61,044 bases of DNA from Variovorax sp. Its GTDB lineage: Bacteria; Pseudomonadota; Gammaproteobacteria; Burkholderiales; Burkholderiaceae_C. The notes below the pieces were generated by a model that was not told where the DNA came from, made no database searches, and saw only the letters and a program-made list of their open reading frames with translations. The stretch spans positions 26,191 through 87,234 of the forward strand of contig JAGIAI010000062.1 of NCBI GenBank assembly GCA_017744935.1, read 5' to 3'. Every line of letters begins with the position of its first letter. Positions within the stretch are counted from its first letter, which is position 1. Positions 27,716-35,540 of this stretch are shown one piece after another. The position numbers and the translations under genes are program-made.

Positions 27716-28009
27716 TCAGGCCCGCCAGCGCGTGCGTCGCTTCGTCGGCGGCGGGTGCTGCGTCGGTGGGGCGAACACCAGCCGCAGGGATGCCTCCAGT
27801 GCCAGTGCGCGCTCCGTGGGCGCCATGCGCGGGCCGTCCTTCAGGAGCAGGGGGTCGCCGAAGATCCTGCGCAGATGTCGCAGGGCGGTGTCGACCGCGT
27901 CCCGGGACCGGCCCAATCGCGTCGCTGTCCGCGCGAGGCTGCGCTCGTCCATCAGCGTGCTGAAGACGCGGAGCAACTCGACGTCGGTGGTGTCGTTGGG
28001 GCGTGGCAT
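27716..28009 (-). CDS. LysR DNA-binding domain only (97 aa), truncated regulator
   Basis: Contains a complete LysR winged helix: VELLRVFSTLMDERSLARTA, SRDAVDTALRHLRRIFGDPL, MAPTERALALE. It then ends in a short Pro/Arg-rich tail (PPTQHPPPTKRRTRWRA) instead of the ~200-residue inducer-binding domain. Only ~70 bases separate its stop from the next gene, so the missing domain is not nearby in another frame. It faces a Bug receptor gene, the usual place for a LysR regulator. Either a decayed regulator or a ligand-independent DNA binder. Confidence 0.65.
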   Translation of the reverse strand: MPRPNDTTDVELLRVFSTLMDERSLARTATRLGRSRDAVDTALRHLRRIFGDPLLLKDGPRMAPTERALALEASLRLVFAPPTQHPPPTKRRTRWRA

Positions 28010-28154
28010 GGCGTTCGTTGCACAGCCTTGGTGCCGCGATGCACCGGCGCCGGTCGCCGATGGCCTCGGGGGCAGGTTTGGCCGTGCTCTGGCCACGAAG
28101 CAAGCGATTGGCGTGCCATGGCCCGCGCGGGCATCGGTCTTGCTGAGCGAGCGC

Positions 28155-29135
28155 ATGACCACCATCCCTCATCCCACGCGCCGTAGCGCACTCCAGCTTC
28201 TGGCAGCCGGCGCCGCCGCTTTCGCGCTGCCGGCATTCGCCCAGTGGCCGGACAAGCCGATCAAGATCATCGTCACCTTCCCGCCCGGCGGCTCCAGCGA
28301 CATCCTCGCGCGGATCATGGCCGAGCAGCTTGCAAGGAAGCTCGGGCAGGCGGTGGTAGTCGACAACAAGCCGGGCGCGGGCGGGACCATCGGCGGCGCG
28401 CTGGTCGCGAATGCGCCGGCCGACGGCTACACCCTCATGCTGTCGAACACCACGCCGATCGCGCTCGGACCATTCCTGCTCGACAAGCAGCCCTACGACC
28501 CGGTGACCGCGTTCACGCACATCGCGTCCCTTGGTTCGGCGCCGCTGGTCATCATGGGGAGCAAGCAATCGGGCATCACCAGCTTCGCCGACATCGAAGC
28601 CCGCGCCCGCAAGGACGGGCGGCTGGACTTCGGCTCGGGCGGCCCGGGTTCGATCGGCCATGTCCACGGCGAACTCATCCGAAAGATCACCGGTGCCAAC
28701 CTCGTCCACGTGCCCTACCGCGGCGGTGCGCCGATGACGACGGACCTGATCGCCAACGTGATCCCGGTCGGCATCGATGTCATCACCGCGTACGTGCCGT
28801 ACTTCAAGGGCGGCCAGCTCACGCCGCTCGCGGTGACCAGCACCGCGCGCTCGCCATTGACCCCCGATGTGCCGACGATCGTCGAGCTGGGTCAGCCCAA
28901 GCTGGTGCTGGAGAACTTCTTCGGACTCAGCGGGCCCGCCAAGCTGCCGCCCGACATGGTCGCGAAGCTCAACAGTGCGTGCAACGAGGTGCTTGCGATG
29001 CCCGACGTGCAGAAGAAGCTGGTGGAGCTGGGGATCGTTGCCAAGCCGGAGAGCACTGCGCGCTTCGAGGCGATCGTGAAGGAGCAGGTCGGCGTGCTGG
29101 CCCCGACCGTCAAGAGCGCCGGCATCAAGCTCTGA
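28155..29135 (+). CDS. Bug-family (TctC-like) periplasmic receptor (326 aa)
   Basis: Signal peptide with twin Arg (HPTRRSALQLLAAGAAAFAL) cleaved near PAFAQ, possibly Tat-exported. Bug landmarks: KPIKIIVTFPPGGSSDILAR, VVVDNKPGAGGTIGGALVA, FGSGGPGSIGHVHGELI and VPYRGGAPMTTDL. ATG 28155 begins the conserved leader; the open frame continues far upstream without family similarity. Divergent from the truncated LysR gene. No membrane TctA/TctB components nearby. Ligand probably a carboxylate; identity unknown. Confidence 0.92.
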   Translation: MTTIPHPTRRSALQLLAAGAAAFALPAFAQWPDKPIKIIVTFPPGGSSDILARIMAEQLARKLGQAVVVDNKPGAGGTIGGALVANAPADGYTLMLSNTTPIALGPFLLDKQPYDPVTAFTHIASLGSAPLVIMGSKQSGITSFADIEARARKDGRLDFGSGGPGSIGHVHGELIRKITGANLVHVPYRGGAPMTTDLIANVIPVGIDVITAYVPYFKGGQLTPLAVTSTARSPLTPDVPTIVELGQPKLVLENFFGLSGPAKLPPDMVAKLNSACNEVLAMPDVQKKLVELGIVAKPESTARFEAIVKEQVGVLAPTVKSAGIKL

Positions 29136-29214
29136 GTGGCTTTACACGGGAGCCGCTTGCGGCCGCAGGTGCGCGGGAAGATGATGCCGGTTCGCTGGAC
29201 CCAAGGAGGTTCCG

Positions 29215-29958
29215 ATGCTCCGACATTCACGTCCCGACCCCGTCCGCCGCGGGCTGTTCATCGCGGGTGGCTGTGCTCTGCTGGTGGCGCTTGCGCCGCG
29301 CAGTGCGGCGGCGCAGACAACGTCCGGCATGCGCATCGGCATCATCGGCGCAGGCCACATCGGCGGCACCATCGGTGGGTTGTGGGTGAAGGCCGGTCAT
29401 CCGGTGATGCTGTCGTCGCGTCATCCGGAAGAACTCAAGGACCTGGTCGCGAGTCTCGGGCCGCTCGCCAAGGCGGGCACGGTGGCGGAGGCGATCGCGT
29501 TCGGTGACGCGCTCTTCATCGCGGTGCCCTATGGTGCGCTGCCGCAGATCGGCAAGGACTACGGCGCTTCGATGAAGGGCAAGGTCATCCTCGATGCGTG
29601 CAATGCCGTGGCCGGTCGCGATGGCAGCGCCGTGGCGGACGAAGTCGAGCAGGAAGGTATCGGCGTGGTGTCGCAGAAATACCTGGGCGGCGCGCGGCTG
29701 GTGCGAGCGTTCAACACCATGTCCTACACGATCTTCGCGCGCGAGGCCAACCGTCCGCCGCCGAGGCTCGCCATACCGATCGCCGGTGACGACCCCGAAG
29801 CGGTGAAGGTCGCCGCGGCGCTGGTCACCGACGCCGGCTTCGATCCGGTGGTGGTCGGCAAGCTGGCCGATGCGCGCAAGTTCCAGCGCGGCGGGCCGGG
29901 CTACGGCCAGTCGGTGAGTGCGGCTGAACTCAGGCAGAAGCTGTCGCTCGCGCCATGA
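29215..29958 (+). CDS. Exported NAD(P)-binding protein, F420-dependent NADP reductase-like (247 aa)
   Basis: The core MRIGIIGAGHIGGTIGGLWV, SSRHPEELKDLVASLGP, FIAVPYGALPQIG, NTMSYTIFA and GDDPEAVKVAAALVTDAGFD matches the NADPH-dependent F420 reductase/NAD(P)-binding family, usually cytosolic. Here an N-terminal leader (VRRGLFIAGGCALLVALAP ending SAAAQ) resembles a Tat/Sec signal peptide. AAGGAGG precedes ATG 29215 strongly. A folded cofactor-bound protein would need Tat export. Substrate unknown. Confidence 0.8.
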   Translation: MLRHSRPDPVRRGLFIAGGCALLVALAPRSAAAQTTSGMRIGIIGAGHIGGTIGGLWVKAGHPVMLSSRHPEELKDLVASLGPLAKAGTVAEAIAFGDALFIAVPYGALPQIGKDYGASMKGKVILDACNAVAGRDGSAVADEVEQEGIGVVSQKYLGGARLVRAFNTMSYTIFAREANRPPPRLAIPIAGDDPEAVKVAAALVTDAGFDPVVVGKLADARKFQRGGPGYGQSVSAAELRQKLSLAP

Positions 29959-30018
29959 GCCGCCCGGCCGTTCCGAAGGCGAATCCCGAAGCGCTGTCGC
30001 GCGCGGGGTAGTCCAGTG

Positions 30019-31347
30019 ATGTCGGAGGCGCCCTGGCTGCGGCGAGTGGTTCCGGCCACACCGCAGGAGCTGGCGGCTGCGTTGTGGTCCTTCGGCTATT
30101 TCTTCGCGCTGCTCGCGGGCTACTACGTGCTGCGGCCGCTGCGCGACCAGATGGGCATCGCGGGCGGTACGCGGGCACTGCCGTGGCTCTTTACCGCCAC
30201 CTTCGTGACGCTGCTCGCGGCGCAGCCGCTCTACGGTGCGCTGGTCGCGAAGTTGCCGCGAGCGCGGTTCATTCCCATCGTCTATCACTTCTTCGTGCTC
30301 AATCTCGCGGTGTTCTGGGTGCTGCTCGCGATGAACATCGCGCCGGTGATCGTGGCGCGGGTGTTCTTCGTCTGGGTGAGCGTGTTCAACCTGTTCGCGG
30401 TGGCGGTGTTCTGGTCCTTCATGGCGGACCTCTTCACGAGCGAGCAGGCCAAGCGGCTCTTCGGGTTCATCGGCGCGGGCGGCACCGCCGGTGCGCTGCT
30501 GGGGCCGACGATCACCATCGCGCTCGCGGTGCCGCTCGGGCCGCACAACCTGCTGATCGCGGCGATCGTGTTCCTGGAGATCGCGGTGTTCTGCGCGCAC
30601 CGGCTCGAACGAAGCGTCGGCGTGCGGCAGGACGGGCCGCGCGAGGCGGCACGCGTGGGCGGCAGCGCATTCGCGGGCATCTCCAAGATGTTCCGCTCGC
30701 CGTACCTGCTGGGCGTGGGCGCATGGGTCAGCCTGCTGTCGTTCGGCGCGACCATGCTGTACTTCATGCAGGCGAACGTGGTATCGGCGGCGATCAAGGG
30801 CGCGGGCGAGCAGACGCGCATCTTCGCGACCATCGACCTCGCGGTCGGACTGCTCACGCTGGCAACGCAGGTCTTCGCCACCGGGCGTTTCCTGCAGCGC
30901 TTCGGAACCGGCATCGCGGCGGGCGCGCTGCCGGCGGTCTACATCGTCGGCTTCCTGGCGATCGCCTGGTCGCCGGGCTTGGCGGTGGTGCTCGTGTTCC
31001 AGGTGCTGCAGCGCTGGATGAATTTCGCGATCGCGAACCCGGCGCGGCAGGTGTTCTTCACGGTCGTCGATCGCGAGGACAAATACAAGGCCAAGAACCT
31101 GATCGACGTGGTGGTCTACCGCGGCTCCGATGCGCTCTACGGCTGGGTCTACGACGCGCTGCACGCGGCGGGGCTCAAGCTCGGAGCGATTGCGCTGTGC
31201 GCGCTGCCGGTCGCGGCGGTGTGGCTGGTGCTCTCGGGCGCGCTGGGGCGCACGCATGAACGCCGCGCAGCGCAGTCGGCTGGCGATACGCCGGCGCCTG
31301 TGTCGACCCCATTGGGCAAACCGGGAGAACCGTCATGGCATCGATGA
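30019..31347 (+). CDS. MFS/NTT-like membrane transporter (442 aa)
   Basis: Polytopic membrane protein with about 12 hydrophobic helices. The opening LAAALWSFGYFFALLAGYYVLRPLRDQMG and the segments FWSFMADLFTSEQAKRLFGF and QVFFTVVDREDKYKAKNLID are recognisable features of the bacterial ATP/ADP-translocase-like (TlcC/NTT-related) carriers found in free-living proteobacteria. No nucleotide transport role should be assumed. ATG 30019 directly follows an in-frame GTG at 30016. Overlaps the next gene by 13 bases. Confidence 0.85.
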   Translation: MSEAPWLRRVVPATPQELAAALWSFGYFFALLAGYYVLRPLRDQMGIAGGTRALPWLFTATFVTLLAAQPLYGALVAKLPRARFIPIVYHFFVLNLAVFWVLLAMNIAPVIVARVFFVWVSVFNLFAVAVFWSFMADLFTSEQAKRLFGFIGAGGTAGALLGPTITIALAVPLGPHNLLIAAIVFLEIAVFCAHRLERSVGVRQDGPREAARVGGSAFAGISKMFRSPYLLGVGAWVSLLSFGATMLYFMQANVVSAAIKGAGEQTRIFATIDLAVGLLTLATQVFATGRFLQRFGTGIAAGALPAVYIVGFLAIAWSPGLAVVLVFQVLQRWMNFAIANPARQVFFTVVDREDKYKAKNLIDVVVYRGSDALYGWVYDALHAAGLKLGAIALCALPVAAVWLVLSGALGRTHERRAAQSAGDTPAPVSTPLGKPGEPSWHR

Positions 31348-32231
31348 CGCGGCGGCATTTTTCTGCGCTCGCAGCCGGGGCGCTGTGGCCGCTTGCCGGC
31401 CTGGGACAGGGCAAGGAGGCCGCGCTCGTCACGCGCGCCATTCCATCGAGCGGCGAGCGCATTCCCGCGGTGGGCCTGGGAACGGCCATCGTCTTCAACA
31501 ACGACGACCCGAAGATCCGCGAGACCGCGACGCAGATCCTGCGCACGCTGCTCGACAAAGGGGGAACGCTTGTCGATACCGCCTCGACCTACGGTGACGC
31601 CGAACTGGTGCTGGGGCAAGCGATGCCAGCCGCTGCGTCGCGCGACAAGTTCTTCGTCGCGACCAAGCTCGAGTCGCCCGACGCCGCCGAACTGGAGCGT
31701 TCGCAGACCCGGCTCGCCACCCGTCGGATCGACCTGCTACAGCTTCATAACGTGCGGAACCCCGGGCAGTCGCTGGCCCAGTTCAAGACGTGGAAGACGC
31801 AGGGCGTGTGCCGCTATGTCGGCATCACGTCGACCTCGGAGCGGGCCTACGACGCGGTCGCGTCGGTGCTGCGGCGCGAGAAGCCGGACTTCGTGCAGAT
31901 CGACTATTCGCTCGACAACCGCGAAGTCGAGGGTCGCATCCTGCCGTTGGCCGCCGAGGTTCGCGCGGGCGTGCTGACGGCGCTCCCGTTTGGCCGCGGC
32001 CGGTTGTTCCGGGCGGTGCGCGGGAAGTCGCTGCCTGACTGGTCGACGGACTTCGCCGAAAGCTGGGCCCAGTTCTTCCTGAAGTACCTGCTGGGCGACG
32101 AACGTGTGACGGCGGTGATTCCCGGCACGTCCGATCCGGGGCACATGGCGGACAACCTGGGCGCCATGCGTGGCCGGCTGCCCGATGCGGCTGAGCGCAA
32201 GCGCATGGTCGCGTTCGTCCAGACCCTGTGA
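31335..32231 (+). CDS. Exported aldo/keto reductase family protein (298 aa)
   Basis: N-terminus MTRRHFSALAAGALWPLAG is a Tat-type leader. The mature domain is a short aldo/keto reductase: IPAVGLGTAIVF, LVDTASTYGDAELVLGQAM, FFVATKLESPD, RRIDLLQLHNVRNP and VTAVIPGTSDPGHMADNLGA. The catalytic Asp, Tyr and Lys are visible. Proteins like this are annotated as Tat-exported oxidoreductases. It overlaps the preceding transporter by 13 bases, and with the exported Rossmann protein upstream it suggests a periplasmic redox group. Confidence 0.88.
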   Translation: MASMTRRHFSALAAGALWPLAGLGQGKEAALVTRAIPSSGERIPAVGLGTAIVFNNDDPKIRETATQILRTLLDKGGTLVDTASTYGDAELVLGQAMPAAASRDKFFVATKLESPDAAELERSQTRLATRRIDLLQLHNVRNPGQSLAQFKTWKTQGVCRYVGITSTSERAYDAVASVLRREKPDFVQIDYSLDNREVEGRILPLAAEVRAGVLTALPFGRGRLFRAVRGKSLPDWSTDFAESWAQFFLKYLLGDERVTAVIPGTSDPGHMADNLGAMRGRLPDAAERKRMVAFVQTL

Positions 32232-32303
32232 CGCCCGCCTGCGGGCGCCTGAACTTGCGCGCTCGGCCGGAGGTCCAACGCGGGTATCCAGCGGAGGTGC
32301 TCC

Positions 32304-32687
32304 ATGACGAGACTCGCACGGGCCCTGATGGTGGCCGCCGTGGCTGGCGGCGTGACGATGACCAGCCTGGCTTTCAACGGCACGCAAGGCGGCGGCGGTG
32401 GAGGGGCACGCGGCGGGATGCGCGGAGGCGGTGCGCATGCGGTGGGCCTCATGCCGGCCCGCAACGCGTTCTTCGTGCATCCGGGCTTCCCGGGACGGCC
32501 GGTGTTCGTGGCCCATCCCGGTTTTCCGCACCGCCGATTCATCGTGGCGGGCGGCCCGGTCTTCTTCGGACCGCCGCCGGTTGTTTTCGTGAGCGGCGTT
32601 CCGGCGCTCTGGTACTGCCAGAACCCGATCGGCTACTTCCCCACGATCCAGGCCTGTCCGGTGGGCTGGATCGAGATGACGCAATAG
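32304..32687 (+). CDS. Small Gly/Pro-rich exported protein (127 aa)
   Basis: Sec leader (LARALMVAAVAGGVTMTSLA), a Gly-rich run, then aromatic/Pro-rich blocks (HPGFPGRPVFVAHPGFPHR) and the ending WYCQNPIGYFPTIQACPVGW, whose two Cys and Y-P/Q-x-C-P-x-GW pattern I recognise as common in small betaproteobacterial surface proteins. GGAGGT precedes ATG 32304. Probably periplasmic or surface-exposed. No function known. Confidence 0.72.
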   Translation: MTRLARALMVAAVAGGVTMTSLAFNGTQGGGGGGARGGMRGGGAHAVGLMPARNAFFVHPGFPGRPVFVAHPGFPHRRFIVAGGPVFFGPPPVVFVSGVPALWYCQNPIGYFPTIQACPVGWIEMTQ

Positions 32688-32712
32688 CGCGTTCTGGCGC
32701 GATCCGGCCAAT

Positions 32713-33588
32713 TCAGCCTGGCAGCGTGAGCAGCGGCACGTCGCGTTCGCGCGCCATGGCCTCCAGTTCCGCGCGAGTTCGCGAGGCGATCCAGCGCGCG
32801 ATCGCTTCATGCGTCTCCGCGGCAACCATGTTCTTCGATGGCGTGCCTGCCGCCTCGCAAAGGCGGGCGGCGAAATGCGGCTCCAGCGCGGCCACGGCCA
32901 CGCGACCATCCGCGCACGGGTAGATGCGATAGCCGGCATGCGCGCCACCGACCGCGCCGCTGGGCGTGGTGAGCCCCCAGGTGCGCGGCAGCGCGAGCCA
33001 GTCCGCGGCCGCGTTGAGCGCGATTTCGAGATAGACGCCCGCGTGCCGCGACGACGCCTTGTGCAGCACCGCCTTCAGGACGGCCTCACTCGCGAGCATC
33101 GCGCCGCCCATGTCGGCATACAGCGTGGGCGGCAGGTCCATTCCGGTGACGAGTCCGCTCTCGGCGAGATAGGTGAGGTCGTGTCCGGGCTCTTCGGCGC
33201 GATCGCCGGGCGCGCCGACGATCGCGACCTGCGACAGCTTTGGATGCCGCGCTTGCAGCTTGCCCCAATCCAGCCCCAGTTTCGAGAGCGCAGAGGGGCG
33301 GAATGACGTCAGCAGCACGTCCGTCGATTCGAGCGCCCGATGCAGGTGCTGCTGGCCGGCCTCGGTCTTGAGGTCGGCGACTTCAATGGTCACGCCTTCG
33401 TGCAGTGCCGCGTAGGCTGCCCGGTTGTAGTGGCCCATCGGATCGCCCGAAGGCGGTTCGAGCTTGGTGCAGGTTGCGCCCATCGCACGGCAGCGCATCA
33501 GCGCCGCGGGGCCGGGCAGATTGAGCGCGAGGCTCAGTACGCGCACGCCGGCCAGGGGCGCAAGGACTTCGGCGGTGGAAGAGGGCAT
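32713..33588 (-). CDS. CoA-transferase family III (CaiB/BaiF), short form (291 aa)
   Basis: N-terminal LAGVRVLSLALNLPGPAALM, LEPPSGDPMGHYN, VLLTSFRPSALSKLGLDW and the catalytic Asp137 in GHDLTYLAESGLVTG are of the class III CoA-transferase fold. Typical enzymes are ~380-430 residues; this ~290-residue form lacks part of the C-terminal region, like alpha-methylacyl-CoA racemase-like short variants. Divergent from the dienoyl-CoA reductase-like SDR gene, suggesting a shared CoA-ester role. Confidence 0.82.
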   Translation of the reverse strand: MPSSTAEVLAPLAGVRVLSLALNLPGPAALMRCRAMGATCTKLEPPSGDPMGHYNRAAYAALHEGVTIEVADLKTEAGQQHLHRALESTDVLLTSFRPSALSKLGLDWGKLQARHPKLSQVAIVGAPGDRAEEPGHDLTYLAESGLVTGMDLPPTLYADMGGAMLASEAVLKAVLHKASSRHAGVYLEIALNAAADWLALPRTWGLTTPSGAVGGAHAGYRIYPCADGRVAVAALEPHFAARLCEAAGTPSKNMVAAETHEAIARWIASRTRAELEAMARERDVPLLTLPG

Positions 33589-33698
33589 GGATCCGATTCC
33601 CGTTTGAAAACCTGCCCGGGAGCTTACCGGTTCGCGGCCGGCGATCTACGATGCGCGCTGCACATTCCGTTCAATCCGACGAATCGAAGGAGACCCGC

Positions 33699-34601
33699 AT
33701 GTATCAATCCGATCTGATGGCAGGCCAGCGCATTCTCGTGACCGGCGGGGGCACCGGCCTCGGCCGGGCGATGTCCGAACGCTTCCTGAGCCTGGGCGCC
33801 GACGTCGCGATCTGCGGCCGGCGCCAGAGCGTGGTGGAGGAGACCGCTGCCGAGTGGCGCAAGCAGTTTCCGGGGCGGCGCATCGACACCTTCGGCGTGG
33901 ACATCCGCAATGCGCAGGCGGTGGAAGAGATGGTCGAAGCCCTCTGGCAATCGGGTGGATTGCACGGGCTGATCAACAATGCGGCGGGCAATTTCGTCTC
34001 GCCGACGGAGGCCCTCTCGCCGCGCGCCTTCGATGCCATCGCGAACATCGTCTTCCACGGTACGTTCTACGTCACGCAGGCGGTGGGCAAGCGATGGATC
34101 GCCGAAGCGAAAGCCGGCAAGTGGAAGCACGGCGATCCGTACCGCAGCGTGATGAGCATCATCGTCACCTGGGTCGACAACGGGGGCCCCTACGTCGTGC
34201 CCTCGGCGATGAGCAAGGCAGGCATCGAGGTGATGACGAAGTCGCTGGCGATCGAATGGGCGCGTCACGGCATCCGGCTCAATGCGGTCGGTCCGGGCGA
34301 GATCCCGACCGAGGGCATGAGCAAGCGCCTGAACCCTGGCGAAGAGCCCGGCGCGCGCAGCAAGGCCCTCAACCCGATGGCGCGCACCGGCGAGATGAGC
34401 GAGTTGCAGAACCTCGCGACCTTTCTCATGGCGCGCGGCCAGTGCGACTGGCTCAACGGCCAGAGCATCATGATGGACGGCGGCGGCGCGCTGGCGACTG
34501 GCGGCAACTTCTACGAACTGCGCCAATGGAGCGATGCCGAATGGCTCGCTGCGCGCGAGCGCATCGAGGCGCAGAACCAGAAGGACAAGGCGCAGCGCTG
34601 A
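33699..34601 (+). CDS. SDR oxidoreductase, 2,4-dienoyl-CoA reductase-like (300 aa)
   Basis: NADPH-binding ILVTGGGTGLGRAMSERFLS and LINNAAGNFVSPTEALS. The active-site region reads YVVPSAMSKAGIEVMTKSLA rather than classical YxxxK, which is the arrangement of mitochondrial-type 2,4-dienoyl-CoA reductases (VPSA.AKAG.EAM). This supports reduction of unsaturated acyl-CoA in beta-oxidation. GAAGGAGA precedes ATG 33699. The C-terminus continues ~35 residues after DGGGAL. Convergent with the EamA gene nine bases away. Confidence 0.87.
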   Translation: MYQSDLMAGQRILVTGGGTGLGRAMSERFLSLGADVAICGRRQSVVEETAAEWRKQFPGRRIDTFGVDIRNAQAVEEMVEALWQSGGLHGLINNAAGNFVSPTEALSPRAFDAIANIVFHGTFYVTQAVGKRWIAEAKAGKWKHGDPYRSVMSIIVTWVDNGGPYVVPSAMSKAGIEVMTKSLAIEWARHGIRLNAVGPGEIPTEGMSKRLNPGEEPGARSKALNPMARTGEMSELQNLATFLMARGQCDWLNGQSIMMDGGGALATGGNFYELRQWSDAEWLAARERIEAQNQKDKAQR

Positions 34602-34610
34602 TCGCCGCGA

Positions 34611-35540
34611 TCAGGCGCGCTTCGGATCGCGCAAGAACGCCAGGGCGCGCGCGCCGAAGCCCTGGTTGATCATCAGCCCGAGCAGCACCGCAGCGGTGCC
34701 GAGCCACTGCGCGGGGCTGGGGCGTTCGCCAAAACAGATGGCCGCCGCTGCCAGGCCGACGACCGGCACCAGCAGCGAGAACGGCACCACGCGGCCGGCC
34801 GGGTGACGCTGCAGCAGGCGCGTCCACAGCGTGTAGGCAAGCAGCGTCGCGAACCACGCGAGATAGAGCACAGAGAGCACCGCGGCGAGATCGAGATTCG
34901 CGAGTTGGTGCATCACGGTCGATGGTCCTTCCGTCGCCACCGCGAAGACGGCGAAGGGCACGATCGGCACGAGGCTGCTCCACACGATGAAGCCGAACGG
35001 GTCATAGGCGGGAACCGCCCGCGTCGCGAAGCGCACCACGATGTTCGAACTCGCCCACATGAAGGCGGCAGACAGCGTGAGGATGAAGCCGATGAGGGTC
35101 ATCTGCCCTGGGCCTTCACCATGCGCGGTCGCGATCAGCACGAGGCCCGCGAGCGCGACTGCGATGCCGATCCATTGCCTGCGGTGCGCGCGTTCGCCCA
35201 GCAAGGGCGCGGCGAGCATCAGCGTGAAGAAGGCCTGCGTCTGCATCACCACCGAGGCCATGCCCGCCGTCATGCCGAGCTTCAAGCCGAGGAAGAGAAA
35301 TCCGAACTGGCCGAGTCCCTGCGCGAGCCCGTAGGCCAGCAGGTAGCGCCAGGGGAGTGCCGGCCTGCGGATGAAGAAGAGCAACGGCAACGACGCGGCG
35401 GCAAACCGCAGCGAGCCGAGCAGCATCGGGCTCAGCTCACGCAGGCCGAGCTTCATCACGACGAAGTTCAGGCCCCAGATCACCACCACTGCCAGAGCGC
35501 GGCCGAGGTCTGCGCGGCTGAGGCTTGTCTGCGTGCTCAC
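34611..35540 (-). CDS. EamA/DMT family transporter (309 aa)
   Basis: Ten hydrophobic segments in two EamA repeats: LAVVVIWGLNFVVMKLGLRE at the start of the first and FILTLSAAFMWASSNIVVRF at the start of the second. Likely exports small metabolites or amino acids. Starts with GTG 35540, overlapping the epimerase stop by four bases (GTGA), hence last gene of the five-gene minus operon. Substrate unknown. Confidence 0.9.
   Translation of the reverse strand: MSTQTSLSRADLGRALAVVVIWGLNFVVMKLGLRELSPMLLGSLRFAAASLPLLFFIRRPALPWRYLLAYGLAQGLGQFGFLFLGLKLGMTAGMASVVMQTQAFFTLMLAAPLLGERAHRRQWIGIAVALAGLVLIATAHGEGPGQMTLIGFILTLSAAFMWASSNIVVRFATRAVPAYDPFGFIVWSSLVPIVPFAVFAVATEGPSTVMHQLANLDLAAVLSVLYLAWFATLLAYTLWTRLLQRHPAGRVVPFSLLVPVVGLAAAAICFGERPSPAQWLGTAAVLLGLMINQGFGARALAFLRDPKRA

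Noticed and set aside
27372..28154. Long upstream extension of the Bug gene frame
   Set aside because: It lacks Bug similarity before 28155, and the signal peptide begins there; it also covers the truncated LysR gene on the other strand.
29227..31257. A 676-codon open frame on the minus strand opposite the exported Rossmann and NTT-like genes
   Set aside because: Composition is Arg/His-rich and repetitive, has no recognisable domain, and mirrors well-supported plus-strand genes; typical antisense artefact of high-GC DNA.
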